Shown in pieces: positions 18,212 to 27,799 of a stretch of DNA of 64,000 nt; within the stretch, counting starts at the first letter, position 1, and each line of letters opens with the position of its first letter. The stretch lies in the NCBI GenBank assembly GCA_963786195.1, contig CAWAYH010000010.1, positions 186,001-250,000 of the forward strand, written 5' to 3'. Both the position numbers and the translations under genes were made by a program. The stretch comes from CAWAYH01 sp963786195 (lineage in GTDB: Bacteria; Acidobacteriota; Vicinamibacteria; Vicinamibacterales; 2-12-FULL-66-21). The notes beneath the pieces are model-generated. The model saw only the letters and a program-made list of their open reading frames with translations. It had not been told where the DNA came from and made no database searches.

Positions 18212-20059
18212 GGCTCGATTCCAATCATCTGCATCAACCGCAGCGCGTTGCGGGACGTCGCGAGGCCCGGCCGCAAACGATAGTCGAACTCCATGACGCC
18301 CTTCTCGTCGACCGTCTCGGTGAAATGCACGAGCCGTGCGGCGTCCTTCAGCGGTTCCTCGGCGGCAAGCGCGAGATCATGCGTCGTCATGGCTCCAATC
18401 GCGCCTGCGTGCAGCAGGTGCCGCGTCACGGCACGAACCGCCACGCTGCGTTCCGCGCTGTTGGTGCCCTGGAGGATTTCGTCGAGCAGATACAGCAGCA
18501 CGCGATCCTTCCGCTCGTGCTCGGCCGCGTCGACGACGCCTTTGAGCCGCGCGAGCGCCGCCATGAAGTACGAGAGACCGCGCTCGAGCGAGTCCTGCAC
18601 GCGGATGCTCGTCTGCAGATCCGCCTCGGGCAGACGCATGCTGCGCGCGCAGACCGCGCTGCCGGCCTGAGCCAGGACGACGTTGAGGCCGATCGCGCGG
18701 AGCAGCGTGCTCTTGCCCGACATGTTCGACCCGGTGACGAGCAGGATCGTGCCCGGCGGCCCGACCGTCACGTCATTCGCGACACGACGGTCGTCGGCAA
18801 TGAGCGGATGCCCCATGGCGTCGGCGACGAGCGTGAAGTCCGGCACCGACGTCGGGTGAGCACCAGTCCGGGTTGTCGCGGCGGACCGCGGCGAGGAGCG
18901 CGAGCGCGTCCAGCTCGCCGAGCGCCCCGACCCAGTGCGGAAGGTGAGGCCCGCACCGGCGCCGCCACCGCTCGAGCGCGAAACTGACGTGAAAGTCCCA
19001 GAGCGTCAGCGCCTGGATCGGGAGATGAAATATCGCGGAGCTACGGCGGAGCTCGGCGCATCCAAGAATACGATTCAGGCGGCGCATGTTCGTGGCGGCG
19101 GGCTCGCCGCCTGCCGACAGCCGCACGTGCACGTCGGCGAGCTTCGACGAGGAGCGCGGCGCGCTGACCGCGTGCTCGAAAAGCGTGGCGTAGCGGCTGA
19201 GCGCCTGCTGACCGCCGCCGGCCCGGTCGAACGCCTCGCCGAGCTGCATCCCGAGCGCGAACCACAGGACGAAACCCGCGACGAGTGGAATCGTCCAGAG
19301 CGCTGCGGGCACCATTCCGGTCACGTGCAGAACGATCAGAATCCAGATCGTGGACGTGAGCGTCCAGACAATCACCCTCACGAGCAGCGCGTTTCGCCCG
19401 AACGGATCGCCGCCCGCCGCCCAGGCGAGGAACCGCGTGATGTCGACCTGGACGGCGCCCTCGGCCAGCACGCCGTGCGCCGCCAGATGTTCGCGCCACG
19501 AATCGAGCGGCGCCAGCTCGATCGCCGCCTCTTGCCGCGCGACGATCTCCGCGCGCGACGCCGGCGCCAGCAGCCAGCCGACCAACAACGAGCGTCCTGC
19601 AGGCGTTGCCGCAGGTCCGAGCCACTGCAGCAGCGAGGCCCGTCCGAAGAGATCGAGATCCTGCGCGTACGGATGCGCTGAGAGATCGAGATCGGGCGGA
19701 CTCTCGGCGTCGGGCAGATCCTTCCAGTCTCGCGCGATCCGCGCGAGCGCTCTGAGGTTGACTCGCTGGAGCGCCTCGTACCAGGCGGCCCGCTCGTCGA
19801 CGCGCGAGTGCCACGCGACCAGGATGCCGAAGACGAGGAACAGCGTCAGCGAGACGACGACCGGCAGGAGAGATACGTTCCGCGACAGCGTCCAGACCAG
19901 TATGGCGGCGGCAGGAAGAAACGTCGCGAGGCGGAGCCGTGAGATGAGAGCCGAGCGCCGGTTTTCATCCTCACGCGCTGCGCCATATCGCGCCGCGTTC
20001 TGCAGGTAGGGAACCGGCAGGCTACGCCCACGTCGCGCGTTGAGATCGCGATCCATCAC
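18208..20059 (-). CDS. Membrane-anchored MutS-like ATPase, one frameshift
   Basis: About 617 residues. The C-terminal third is a MutS-type ABC ATPase: Walker A VTGSNMSGKSTLLRAIGL, the MutS family loop LERGLSYFMAAL, Walker B/D-loop LLYLLDEILQGTNS and the switch histidine in GAMTTHDLALA. The N-terminal mismatch-recognition domain I is absent; instead there are hydrophobic segments at about residues 47-85 (PAAAILVWTLSRNVSLLPVV) and 228-268, followed by a MutS core-like helical region with FDRAGGGQQALSRYATLFEH. An extra base near 18848 splits the frame; corrected it reads NPDWCSPTSVPDFTLVAD. It is therefore unlikely to be the replicative mismatch-repair protein. The role is unknown; it forms an overlapping unit with the methyltransferase and GT-C-like genes. 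Confidence 0.78.
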
Positions 20060-20904
20060 GCCGCACGCTCGGCGCCCGCCGGCTTGCGCGCGAAGATGTT
20101 CAGGCGCCAGTAGTCGAGCGTGAACGGCGGCGAGTCCTCAGCCGCCTGCTCGGTCAGCGCTTGAAGAAACGACGGCCTGCTGGCCTCGGGCAGTCGGGCG
20201 ACGTGCTGCCGGACACAAACGGTCGACAGGAAATCGCTGAACGTCGGACCGTCCGTCAGCGTGGTCGGCGAGATTTCCAGCGTGACGTCGGCAGCCGTGA
20301 ACCCCGCGCGGTCGAGCCGCAACACCGTCGTGGGCACGTCCGCGAATTCCCATGGATCGCGCCAGCCGTCGAAGTACTGCTGGAACTCGAGCCGGCGGGT
20401 CAGTGCCGTGGCGCGATCGAGCAGCCGCTTCAGGTTGGGACCGCCACCGCATTGCGCGACAAGACGACCTCCGGGCACGAGCGCACGATAGATGCTCGCG
20501 AAGAGCGCGTCGTGATCGAGGATCCAGTGGAAGGTGGCCGTACTGAAGACCGCGTCGAATACATCGACGAACGGAAGGTGCGCGCCATCCCCGCGCACGA
20601 ACTGCACAAGGTAGTGCGCGCGGCCGTCGTGATCGCCCTGAATCCGGTGCGGGCCGCGATACTCCCACACGTCCTGCGCGGCCGCTTCGACCAGCATCGA
20701 CTCCGATCGATCGAGGGCGACGACGTGTCCTTCACCCATGACCGCCATCAGCTCCGCGGTGAGACGGCCCGTGCCGCATCCGAGATCGAGAATGCGCTCG
20801 CCTCGCCGTGGCGCGAGACGTTCGAGGACGCGCCGGCCCCATCCCAGTTGAGGATTCGAGAGCCGGTGATATCGTTCGGCGTCCCAGTCTGCCATAGTGT
20901 TCAC
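20056..20904 (-). CDS. SAM-dependent class I methyltransferase
   Basis: A 282-residue cytosolic methyltransferase. The SAM-binding motif I is RILDLGCGTGRLTAEL, motif II acidic residue lies in VVALDRSESMLVEAA, and the post-motif region reads FVDVFDAVFSTATFHWILDH. The pattern is like UbiE/trans-aconitate methyltransferases. The substrate cannot be told. The ATG at 20904 or the internal ATG at 20895 could be the start. The stop overlaps the next gene's start (GTGATGG), suggesting a three-gene operon running down to 16564. It diverges from the creatininase-like gene over only 15 bases. Confidence 0.85.
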   Translation of the reverse strand: MNTMADWDAERYHRLSNPQLGWGRRVLERLAPRRGERILDLGCGTGRLTAELMAVMGEGHVVALDRSESMLVEAAAQDVWEYRGPHRIQGDHDGRAHYLVQFVRGDGAHLPFVDVFDAVFSTATFHWILDHDALFASIYRALVPGGRLVAQCGGGPNLKRLLDRATALTRRLEFQQYFDGWRDPWEFADVPTTVLRLDRAGFTAADVTLEISPTTLTDGPTFSDFLSTVCVRQHVARLPEASRPSFLQALTEQAAEDSPPFTLDYWRLNIFARKPAGAERAA

Positions 20905-20919
20905 ACAGAGGAAACGCTC

Positions 20920-22308
20920 ATGCGGATACTGATCGTGGCGCTGACGCTGACGTTCATCCCCGGAGCATCTCCTCCGTCTTCACCGCAGCGCCAAAGCGCG
21001 AAGGCGGAACCTGTCGCGCCGGAGCGCCAAAGCGCGAAGGCGGAGGGCCAGCGTCTCGAAGATCTGGCCTGGCCGGAGGCGGAACGCGTCCTCACGCCCC
21101 GGACGATCGTCGTCGTTCCGCTCGGCGCCGCGAGCAAGGAACATGGACCGCACCTGAAGCTGAAAAACGATCTGACGCTGGCAGAATACCTGACCCGCCG
21201 CGTCATCAGCGCCTCTCCCGTCGTGGTTGCGCCGACGCTTACGTATCATTATTATCCGGCCTTTCTCGAATACCCCGGCTCGACGTCGCTGGCCCTCACC
21301 ACGGCCAGGGACATGACGGCTGATGTCGTTCGCAGCCTGGCGCGCTACGGTCCGCGGCGGTTCTACGTCCTCAACACCGGCATCTCGACGATCCGCGCCC
21401 TCGATCCTGCAGCCAAAGCGCTGGCGTCCGAGGGCGTGCTGATGCGCTACACGAACCTTGGCGAGCGGCTGGACAGCGTATCGCGCGGTCTCCGTCAGCA
21501 GGAGCGCGGGAGCCATGCCGACGAGATCGAGACCTCGATGATGCTGTACATCGATCCGGCGTCCGTCGACATGAGTCGCGCGGTGAAGGATGCCGGACCC
21601 GATGTCGCGCCGTTCAACCTCACGCGCCAGAACAACGGCCGCGGAACGTATTCGACGTCGGGGATCTGGGGTGACCCGACGCTGGCGACGGTGCAGAAAG
21701 GACAGACGCTCGTCGAGGCCCTGGTGTCGGGGATCCTGGAGGACATCAGGGACTTGAGCGCCGCAACTCTTCCAGTCGCGTCTCCGACGCCGGCTCCACC
21801 ACTACCTCCTCCTCAGCCGCAGGCCGCGCCCGCTTCACGTCCCGAGCGGACCGAGCGTTGTTCCGAGGGCGACGAACGGGCGATCCGCGCCATCGGCGAC
21901 GCCTATACGACGCACTGGAACAACGCCGACGCCGAGAGACTCGGCGGGTTGTGGTCGCGGGGCGGAGACATGACCCACCCCGACGGTCTCATCGAGCGGG
22001 GGTCGCTGACCATCATGCAGAACCGCATCGTGCTCTTTCAGCGGCGCGAGTATCGAAACACCCGCCACCCGATGACCGTCGGCGTGATTCGCTGCCTGGC
22101 CAACGATATCGCCGTCGCGGACGGCAAGTGGGAGCTTCGTGGTCTGCTCGATGCGAGCGGGAAGCCCGCGCCCACTCTCGAGGGTCTGTTCACCATCGTC
22201 GTCAAACGAACCAACGGCTGGTTAATCGAAGCCTATAGGTATTCGCTCAAACCACTGGCGGGGCAGGCGCCGCCGACGCTGCTCAAGCATCCGGGCTTTC
22301 CGAAATGA
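20920..22308 (+). CDS. Exported creatininase-family protein fused to an NTF2-like domain
   Basis: A 462-residue protein. After a signal peptide (MRILIVALTLTFIPGA) comes a creatininase-like amidohydrolase domain (about residues 45-280) with the metal motif PLGAASKEHGPHLKLKNDL, then YYPAFLEYPGSTSLALT and GSHADEIETSMMLYI. A proline-rich hinge (PTPAPPLPPPQPQAAPASRP) joins a C-terminal SnoaL/DUF4440-type domain (about 320-445) starting EGDERAIRAIGDAYTTHWNN. A 22-base direct repeat near 20980 and 21019 encodes RQSAKAE twice just after the signal peptide. I choose the ATG at 20920 for the signal peptide and AGAGG upstream. The substrate is unknown; creatininase relatives open small cyclic amides. 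Confidence 0.8.
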   Translation: MRILIVALTLTFIPGASPPSSPQRQSAKAEPVAPERQSAKAEGQRLEDLAWPEAERVLTPRTIVVVPLGAASKEHGPHLKLKNDLTLAEYLTRRVISASPVVVAPTLTYHYYPAFLEYPGSTSLALTTARDMTADVVRSLARYGPRRFYVLNTGISTIRALDPAAKALASEGVLMRYTNLGERLDSVSRGLRQQERGSHADEIETSMMLYIDPASVDMSRAVKDAGPDVAPFNLTRQNNGRGTYSTSGIWGDPTLATVQKGQTLVEALVSGILEDIRDLSAATLPVASPTPAPPLPPPQPQAAPASRPERTERCSEGDERAIRAIGDAYTTHWNNADAERLGGLWSRGGDMTHPDGLIERGSLTIMQNRIVLFQRREYRNTRHPMTVGVIRCLANDIAVADGKWELRGLLDASGKPAPTLEGLFTIVVKRTNGWLIEAYRYSLKPLAGQAPPTLLKHPGFPK

Positions 22309-22504
22309 CGCGCGCTTTCGAAAGTCTTCCTCCGCCTCGTACGAACTCGGCACGCCGACCAAAGTCGCGGTCGGGTAGGACTTTCCCGTCGCGATCTCAG
22401 CTGGACCACTCCCGCAAGTACAAGCAAATCCGACAATTTCGCAAGGTGACGCGCGGGCATCTGGATTGCTTCGCGGCGCTCTTGCGACTGAGAGGGACTG
22501 CCAC

Positions 22505-23308
22505 ATGAGATCTGCCCGTTTTGCGCTCGCGTTGCTCGTCGTCGTTGGTCTCGCCGGTTCTCGTCAGGCTGAAGCCGCCCGGATATCCGTCGAGGATTTC
22601 CAAGGTAGCGAAGGCGGAACCATCATGAACGATGGGATTGGCGACGTGTCCAACTCGAACGGAGGCGTGATCGAGCAGGACAGCTTCACCCGCACCCTCG
22701 CTCAGCTGGGCGTGATGGACGGCTCTCTGGCTTCGGACCTCGCGGACCTCCACATCCGTGGCAGTGTCGTTGACAGGGATGGCGTTGCGACCGTCGCGAG
22801 CATTCGAACAATCCGTCTGTTCGGGACTCTCGCGAGCCCCTGCGGTGACTGCGTGATCGAAGACGACGTGGATGTCGCGGAAATCAATCCGCCTACCAAC
22901 CCCCAGAACGTGCTGTTCGCCTTCAACCTCGTCGGCGGTCCGCTGATCCTCGATACCGGCGACCCGGCGCCCTGGCCCGGAACGCCGTCAGGTCTCGCGT
23001 CGCCGATCAATGCGCCGATTGCCACGCAATTCGATTTCCGGCTGAGCCTCGACCAGATTAATTTCATTCTCGAGCGAATGGGAGAGACCTACGGGGTGGA
23101 CGACGTCAGGTTCGGTATCGGTGCGCTCGTGTTTGGCTTTGCTAATCCGAACAACACGGGAGACCTGACGCAGGCCTTGAACGTGGAATACACCTTCGAG
23201 ATCGAGCCGCTTCAACCAGTCCCCGAACCTGCCTCGCTCCTGCTCCTCGGCTCCGGTCTCGCAGTTGCGGCGTGGCGCCGACGACGACGTTCGTCACCCG
23301 TTCACTGA
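22505..23308 (+). CDS. PEP-CTERM sorted exported protein
   Basis: A 267-residue secreted protein with a signal peptide (FALALLVVVGLAGSRQAEA) and a C-terminal sorting tail VPEPASLLLLGSGLAVAAW followed by an arginine cluster, the PEP-CTERM signal cut by exosortase. The middle is beta-rich and acidic (GSEGGTIMNDGIGDVSNSNG), with two cysteines in SPCGDCVIEDD that could form a disulfide. Such proteins are anchored or released at the cell surface in exopolysaccharide-producing bacteria. No exosortase is in the window. The last seven bases overlap the end of the convergent CHAT gene. About 200 bases before the start hold no gene I recognise. Confidence 0.85.
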   Translation: MRSARFALALLVVVGLAGSRQAEAARISVEDFQGSEGGTIMNDGIGDVSNSNGGVIEQDSFTRTLAQLGVMDGSLASDLADLHIRGSVVDRDGVATVASIRTIRLFGTLASPCGDCVIEDDVDVAEINPPTNPQNVLFAFNLVGGPLILDTGDPAPWPGTPSGLASPINAPIATQFDFRLSLDQINFILERMGETYGVDDVRFGIGALVFGFANPNNTGDLTQALNVEYTFEIEPLQPVPEPASLLLLGSGLAVAAWRRRRRSSPVH

Positions 23309-26004
23309 AACGCGATCGGACCGTCGGCCCCCGAGAGGATGAAGCTCCCCCAGTAGTACGGGTGTTTTCTGTCGGTCGATCGCAGCATGTCGCGTTGAAC
23401 TTCCCGTAGCGCAGTCGATCGCGGGAGCCCGGCCTTGAGGCGGGTGTAGAAGGTGGTCATCAGCTCGCGCGTCGCGTCATCGCTCACCTGCCACAGGCTC
23501 ATCACCAATGTTTCCGCCCCCGCCATGACGAGCGCTCGCCGCAGGCCGTAGACGCCATCACCGCGTCTCGTTTCACCGAGCCCGGTCTCGCACGCCGACA
23601 GCACCGCCATACGTGTTCCCCAGAGGTCCAGGCTCGAGGCCTCGAGGGCTGTCAGGATCCCGTCGTTCCCTTGCCCACCCTCACGTTGATTCGCTCCGGC
23701 AAAGGCCAGTCCCGATCGGAGGAGGGGATTTTCGATCGCTGATCCCTTGGCCGAGTCCGATTTGGCATCATGCACGAGTAGTCGTCCCTCGGTCACGGTC
23801 GCCGTCTGCTCGGTCCCCAGGAAGAATCCATGCGTGGCCAGATGCAGCACGCTTGGGGCGTGGGCCGACTTGACGACGGATTCAGTGGCCTCAGCGCCAA
23901 CGCGCACATCGGCGTCTGGTAGCAGGCTGCGAAGCGCTGCCGCCTCGGCCGCCGTGCCTGGCAACGGGTTGAACCGTGCGCGAGAGAGGTCGACCGCACG
24001 GCCGCCGGGGCCGGCCGCCGCCACTTCAGCGTTTCCGCTTCGAGCGTTGAACTCGGGGTTGGCGACTACAAGCGGTGGACCGCTGGAGGCCGCACGCTCC
24101 TTGAGCCGGAGCAGGTCCCGCCCGCTGGTCAGGTAGCTGACCTCGTGCGTCTCGAGCAGGTATCGCCCCGAGGTCGTCATCAGCGCAGCAAAGGGGATGA
24201 GGTTGAGCGAGCCGTCCGGCGAGATCAGGAGTCGTCGGGAGTCGCCGACGAGCGGCATCACCGGACCCAGGACGGCCTCATAGACCGATCGAGCTGACCG
24301 ATCGACGGTGGCATTCTTGGGATCGCGAAGCGCCTGGCGCAAGATCTCTACCTGACGGTCGATGACTGTGGCGTCGCCCAGATCGACAGACGCCGGATCG
24401 CCGGTTCGACGAAGCACGTAGGCAACGTAGCGCGGAGCGCCGAATCGCTTGTCACGCTGGGCCACCTTGTTGTCGAACGGCCGGTACAGCGCGACCTCGA
24501 TCAGCAAGGCGTCGGATGGAAGAGCGGCCTGGACTGCTTCGATCGTGACTTCATGGAACTGCGATCGATACAACGCGCTGCGCGTGCTCACCGTTCGTTC
24601 GATCTGCTGGACTTCATCCTCGAGGACGCGGACATCATTGTTGAACGACTGGAGATCCTGTCGACCCGGTCCGCGGAGGACGAGCGTGGCCAGCTGGCCC
24701 CGGACACCCGACAATTTGTCGAGCAGGGCGCGATCGTCGGTGGACAGCTGGCTCCTGAGGTTCTGCAGCGTTCCACTCATTGCGTCGAGCACGCGCCCTT
24801 TTCGTCGCAACAACGTCGTGAACGCAAGCCTGCCGGCAGCAGGGTTCTGCTGGGCCGACACGCGATGCATGGAGACGGTGATGTCGGTGTCCTCGACGTA
24901 CGTCTCCATGTATCGATGCTTCTGCAGCTCGGAACCGGTAGCGAGGATCAGCGTCAGATTGCGCTCACCCACTTCAGTGGCTTCCGTCTGGCGTCGAATC
25001 GCATCGTCCTTCCGCCCGACGACGTCGTAGTAGATGGCCTGACTCGTCAGCGCGCGGTTCATGTCCGGGTGGCTCGGACCCTGCGCAGCGCGTCGGATCG
25101 CCAGAGCCTCATCGAACAGCGGGCCCGCCTTGTCGTACTGGCCCTTGAGCAATTCGACGACCGCCAGGTTGTTTAGAGCCGTGCCGACGAGGGGATGGGT
25201 GCGGCCGAACGCCTTCTCGAAGTTGGCGATGGCTCGCTGATAGAGGATCTCTGCATTGGCGAGATCGCCTTCCTCCTGCGAGATGATCGCCAGATTGTTC
25301 AAGGTACGCCCGACATCCGGGTGATCAGGGCCGAGCGCTTTCTCACGGATGGCAAGCGAGCGCACGAACAAGGGACGGGCCTTTTTGAGATCGCCTTCCT
25401 GCTGGTACATCAGACCCAGGTTGTTCAGAGCCACGCCCACGTTCGTGTGCTCGGGCCCCACCGCCTTTTCCAGGATGGCGATCGCTCTCTGATAGAGCGG
25501 TTCTGCACGCCGGTAGTTCCCCATCGCGCGATAGAGCCCGCCGAGGTTGTTCAGCGCGGTGGCAACGTCAGGGTGGTCAGGACCGCGGATCCGCTCGTAA
25601 CTACGCAAGGAGCGTTCGAGCAGTGTTTCGGCCTCCACGTAGTTGCCGCGCTGCTGCAGCACCTGTGCGAGATTGTTGGTGGACTGGGCGGTCGCCGGAC
25701 TGTCCTCACCAAGCGTCGCCTCGCGAATGGACACGGCCCGACGCAGCAGGGGTTCGGCGGCGACGTAGTCGCCCTGGCCGAAATACAAGACAGCCAGGTC
25801 GTTCAGCGCCGTCGCCAGCGCGGGGTCCGAGTCGCCGGACTTCTCCAGCTCCGCCACTCTGGCCTGAAGCTGGGCGGCGCGGTCCTGCGCCGAGGATGGG
25901 GCCTGGGGTGCGGTGGCAGGGGTCTGCGCCGATGGACCGCTCGCTGTGAGGACGAGCGCCAGTCCGATTCCGACACACCTCCGGGGAACGACGCGTCGCG
26001 GCAT
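23302..26004 (-). CDS. Exported CHAT-domain peptidase-like protein with TPR array
   Basis: A 900-residue protein: signal peptide (CVGIGLALVLTASGPSAQ), seven or so 42-residue TPR units (about 65-365; typical unit ALNNLGGLYRAMGNYRRAEP), a helical linker, and a C-terminal CHAT domain (about 560-895). The caspase-like catalytic histidine lies in LHLATHGFFLGTE and the cysteine in AVLSACETGLGETRRGDG, both intact. CHAT proteins are cysteine peptidases related to separase; cytosolic ones act in toxin and defence systems, but the signal peptide places this one outside the cytosol. The start at 26004 is preferred over 26103 because it begins directly with the signal peptide. It is intact over 2.7 kb despite indels in neighbouring genes. 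Confidence 0.88.
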   Translation of the reverse strand: MPRRVVPRRCVGIGLALVLTASGPSAQTPATAPQAPSSAQDRAAQLQARVAELEKSGDSDPALATALNDLAVLYFGQGDYVAAEPLLRRAVSIREATLGEDSPATAQSTNNLAQVLQQRGNYVEAETLLERSLRSYERIRGPDHPDVATALNNLGGLYRAMGNYRRAEPLYQRAIAILEKAVGPEHTNVGVALNNLGLMYQQEGDLKKARPLFVRSLAIREKALGPDHPDVGRTLNNLAIISQEEGDLANAEILYQRAIANFEKAFGRTHPLVGTALNNLAVVELLKGQYDKAGPLFDEALAIRRAAQGPSHPDMNRALTSQAIYYDVVGRKDDAIRRQTEATEVGERNLTLILATGSELQKHRYMETYVEDTDITVSMHRVSAQQNPAAGRLAFTTLLRRKGRVLDAMSGTLQNLRSQLSTDDRALLDKLSGVRGQLATLVLRGPGRQDLQSFNNDVRVLEDEVQQIERTVSTRSALYRSQFHEVTIEAVQAALPSDALLIEVALYRPFDNKVAQRDKRFGAPRYVAYVLRRTGDPASVDLGDATVIDRQVEILRQALRDPKNATVDRSARSVYEAVLGPVMPLVGDSRRLLISPDGSLNLIPFAALMTTSGRYLLETHEVSYLTSGRDLLRLKERAASSGPPLVVANPEFNARSGNAEVAAAGPGGRAVDLSRARFNPLPGTAAEAAALRSLLPDADVRVGAEATESVVKSAHAPSVLHLATHGFFLGTEQTATVTEGRLLVHDAKSDSAKGSAIENPLLRSGLAFAGANQREGGQGNDGILTALEASSLDLWGTRMAVLSACETGLGETRRGDGVYGLRRALVMAGAETLVMSLWQVSDDATRELMTTFYTRLKAGLPRSTALREVQRDMLRSTDRKHPYYWGSFILSGADGPIAFQ

Positions 26005-26101
26005 GCTCTCCAGCCCTCGAATGAACTCTACGCCGCGGACCAGACCGGCGCAACTGGCGACGCGCGACGCGACGCGTTCGCTGCGGGGTATCATCTCACC
26101 C

Positions 26102-27795
26102 ATGCGTTTCGCTCACATCTCGCTGGCGGTCGCGACGCTGACAGCCGCGGCCTGCAACGTCTCGAGTGCCAGGCAGCAACCACCCGCCTACGACGTCATC
26201 ATTCGCGGCGGCACGGTGTACGACGGCACCGGAGCGCCCGGCCGGCGCGTCGATGTCGGGCTTCGCGGTGACCGGATTGCCGCCGTTGGCGATCTCTCCG
26301 CGGCGGCTGCGGCGAACGTCGTCGACGCCACCGGCCTGGCCGTCGCGCCCGGCTTCATCAACATGCTGTCGTGGTCCACCGAGTCGCTGCTCGTCGACGG
26401 CCGCTCGCAGGGCGAGATCCGGCAGGGCGTGACGACCGAGATCTTCGGCGAGGGCAGCTCGATGGGCCCGCTCACCGACGCGATGAAGAAGCGCATGGTC
26501 GAGCAGATGGGCGATATCAGGTTCGACATCACCTGGACGACCTTGTCGGAGTATCTGAACGAGCTCGAGCGCCGAGGCGTCTCGCCGAACGTGGCGTCGT
26601 TCATCGGCGCGACGACGATCCGCGAGCACGTCATCGGCCTCGAAGACAGGAAGCCGACGCCGCAGCAGCTGGACGAGATGCGCGCGCTCGTCAGAAACGA
26701 GATGGAGGCCGGCGCGCTCGGCATCGGATCGTCGCTCATTTACGCTCCGGCGTTTTATGCCTCGACTGAGGAGCTGATCGAGCTGTGCAAGGTTGCGGCG
26801 CAGTATCGCGGCAAGTACATCTCGCACATGCGCAGCGAGGGCAACCGCCTGATCGAAGCAGTCGAGGAGCTGATCCGGATCAGCCGAGAAGCCAGAGTTC
26901 CCGCGGAGATCTATCACCTCAAGGCCGCCGGCCAGGCGAACTGGTCGAAGATCGACAAGGTCATCGCGATGGTCGAAGAGGCGCGCAAGCAGGGCCTGAA
27001 GATCACCGCGGACATGTACACCTATCCGGCCGGCGCGACGGGCCTCGATGCCGCGATGCCACCCTGGGTACTCGACGGCGGGTATGACGACGCGTACAAG
27101 CGGCTGAAGGATCCGGAGACGCGAAAGAAGATCGCGGCGGCCATCCGGACGCCGTCGAAAGACTGGGAGAACCTGTATCTCGCGGCCGGATCGGCGGATC
27201 GCGTGCTGCTCGTCGAGTTCAAGTCGGACGCGCTGAAGCCGCTCACGGGCAAAACGCTCGCGGAGGCCGCGAAGCTGCGGCGCGAGGATCCGGTCGAGAC
27301 CATCATGAACCTCGTGCTCGAGGATCGATCGCGAGTCGGCACCGTGTACTTCATGATGTCGGAGGACAACATCCGGAAGCAGATCCGCCTGCCCTGGGTG
27401 TCCTTCGGGTCCGATGCGGCGTCGATGGCTCCGGAGCCGCCGTTCACGAAGTCGTCCGCCGCACCCGCGGGCGTACGGCAACTTCGCACGGCTGCTCGGG
27501 CGGTACGTCCGCGACGAGAAGGTCGTGTCGCTCGAGCGAGGCCGTCCATCGGCTCAGCGGGCTGCCGGCGACCAACCTCGAGCTCGATCGGCGCGGGTTC
27601 ATCCGCGAAGGCATGTTCGCGGACGTCGTCGTCTTCGATCCCGCGAAGATTGCCGATCGCGCGACGTTCGAGAAGCCCCACCAGTATGCCGTCGGCATGC
27701 AGCACGTCTTCGTCAACGGCGTGCAGGTGCTGAAGGACGGCGAACACACGGGCGCCAAGCCGGGGCGGGCGCTGTGGGGAGTGGGAAGGAAGTAA
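26102..27795 (+). CDS. D-aminoacylase-like amidohydrolase with altered metal site, two frameshifts
   Basis: About 564 residues with a lipoprotein-like signal (LTAAACNVSS). The fold markers are those of N-acyl-D-amino-acid deacylases: IIRGGTVYDGTGAP, GKYISHMRSEGNRL, AEIYHLKAAGQANW, WVSFGSDAASM and MFADVVVFDPAKI. However, the first metal motif reads PGFINMLSWSTESLL with no HxH, and the cysteine loop reads TTEIFGEGSSMGP. It may bind one metal or have lost activity; such variants seem common in Acidobacteria. Extra bases near 27465 and 27538 break the frame; corrected it reads SSAHPRAYGNF and VSLEEAVHRLSG. It diverges from the CHAT gene (97 bases) and precedes the esterase by four bases. Confidence 0.78.
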
Positions 27796-27799
27796 GGAA

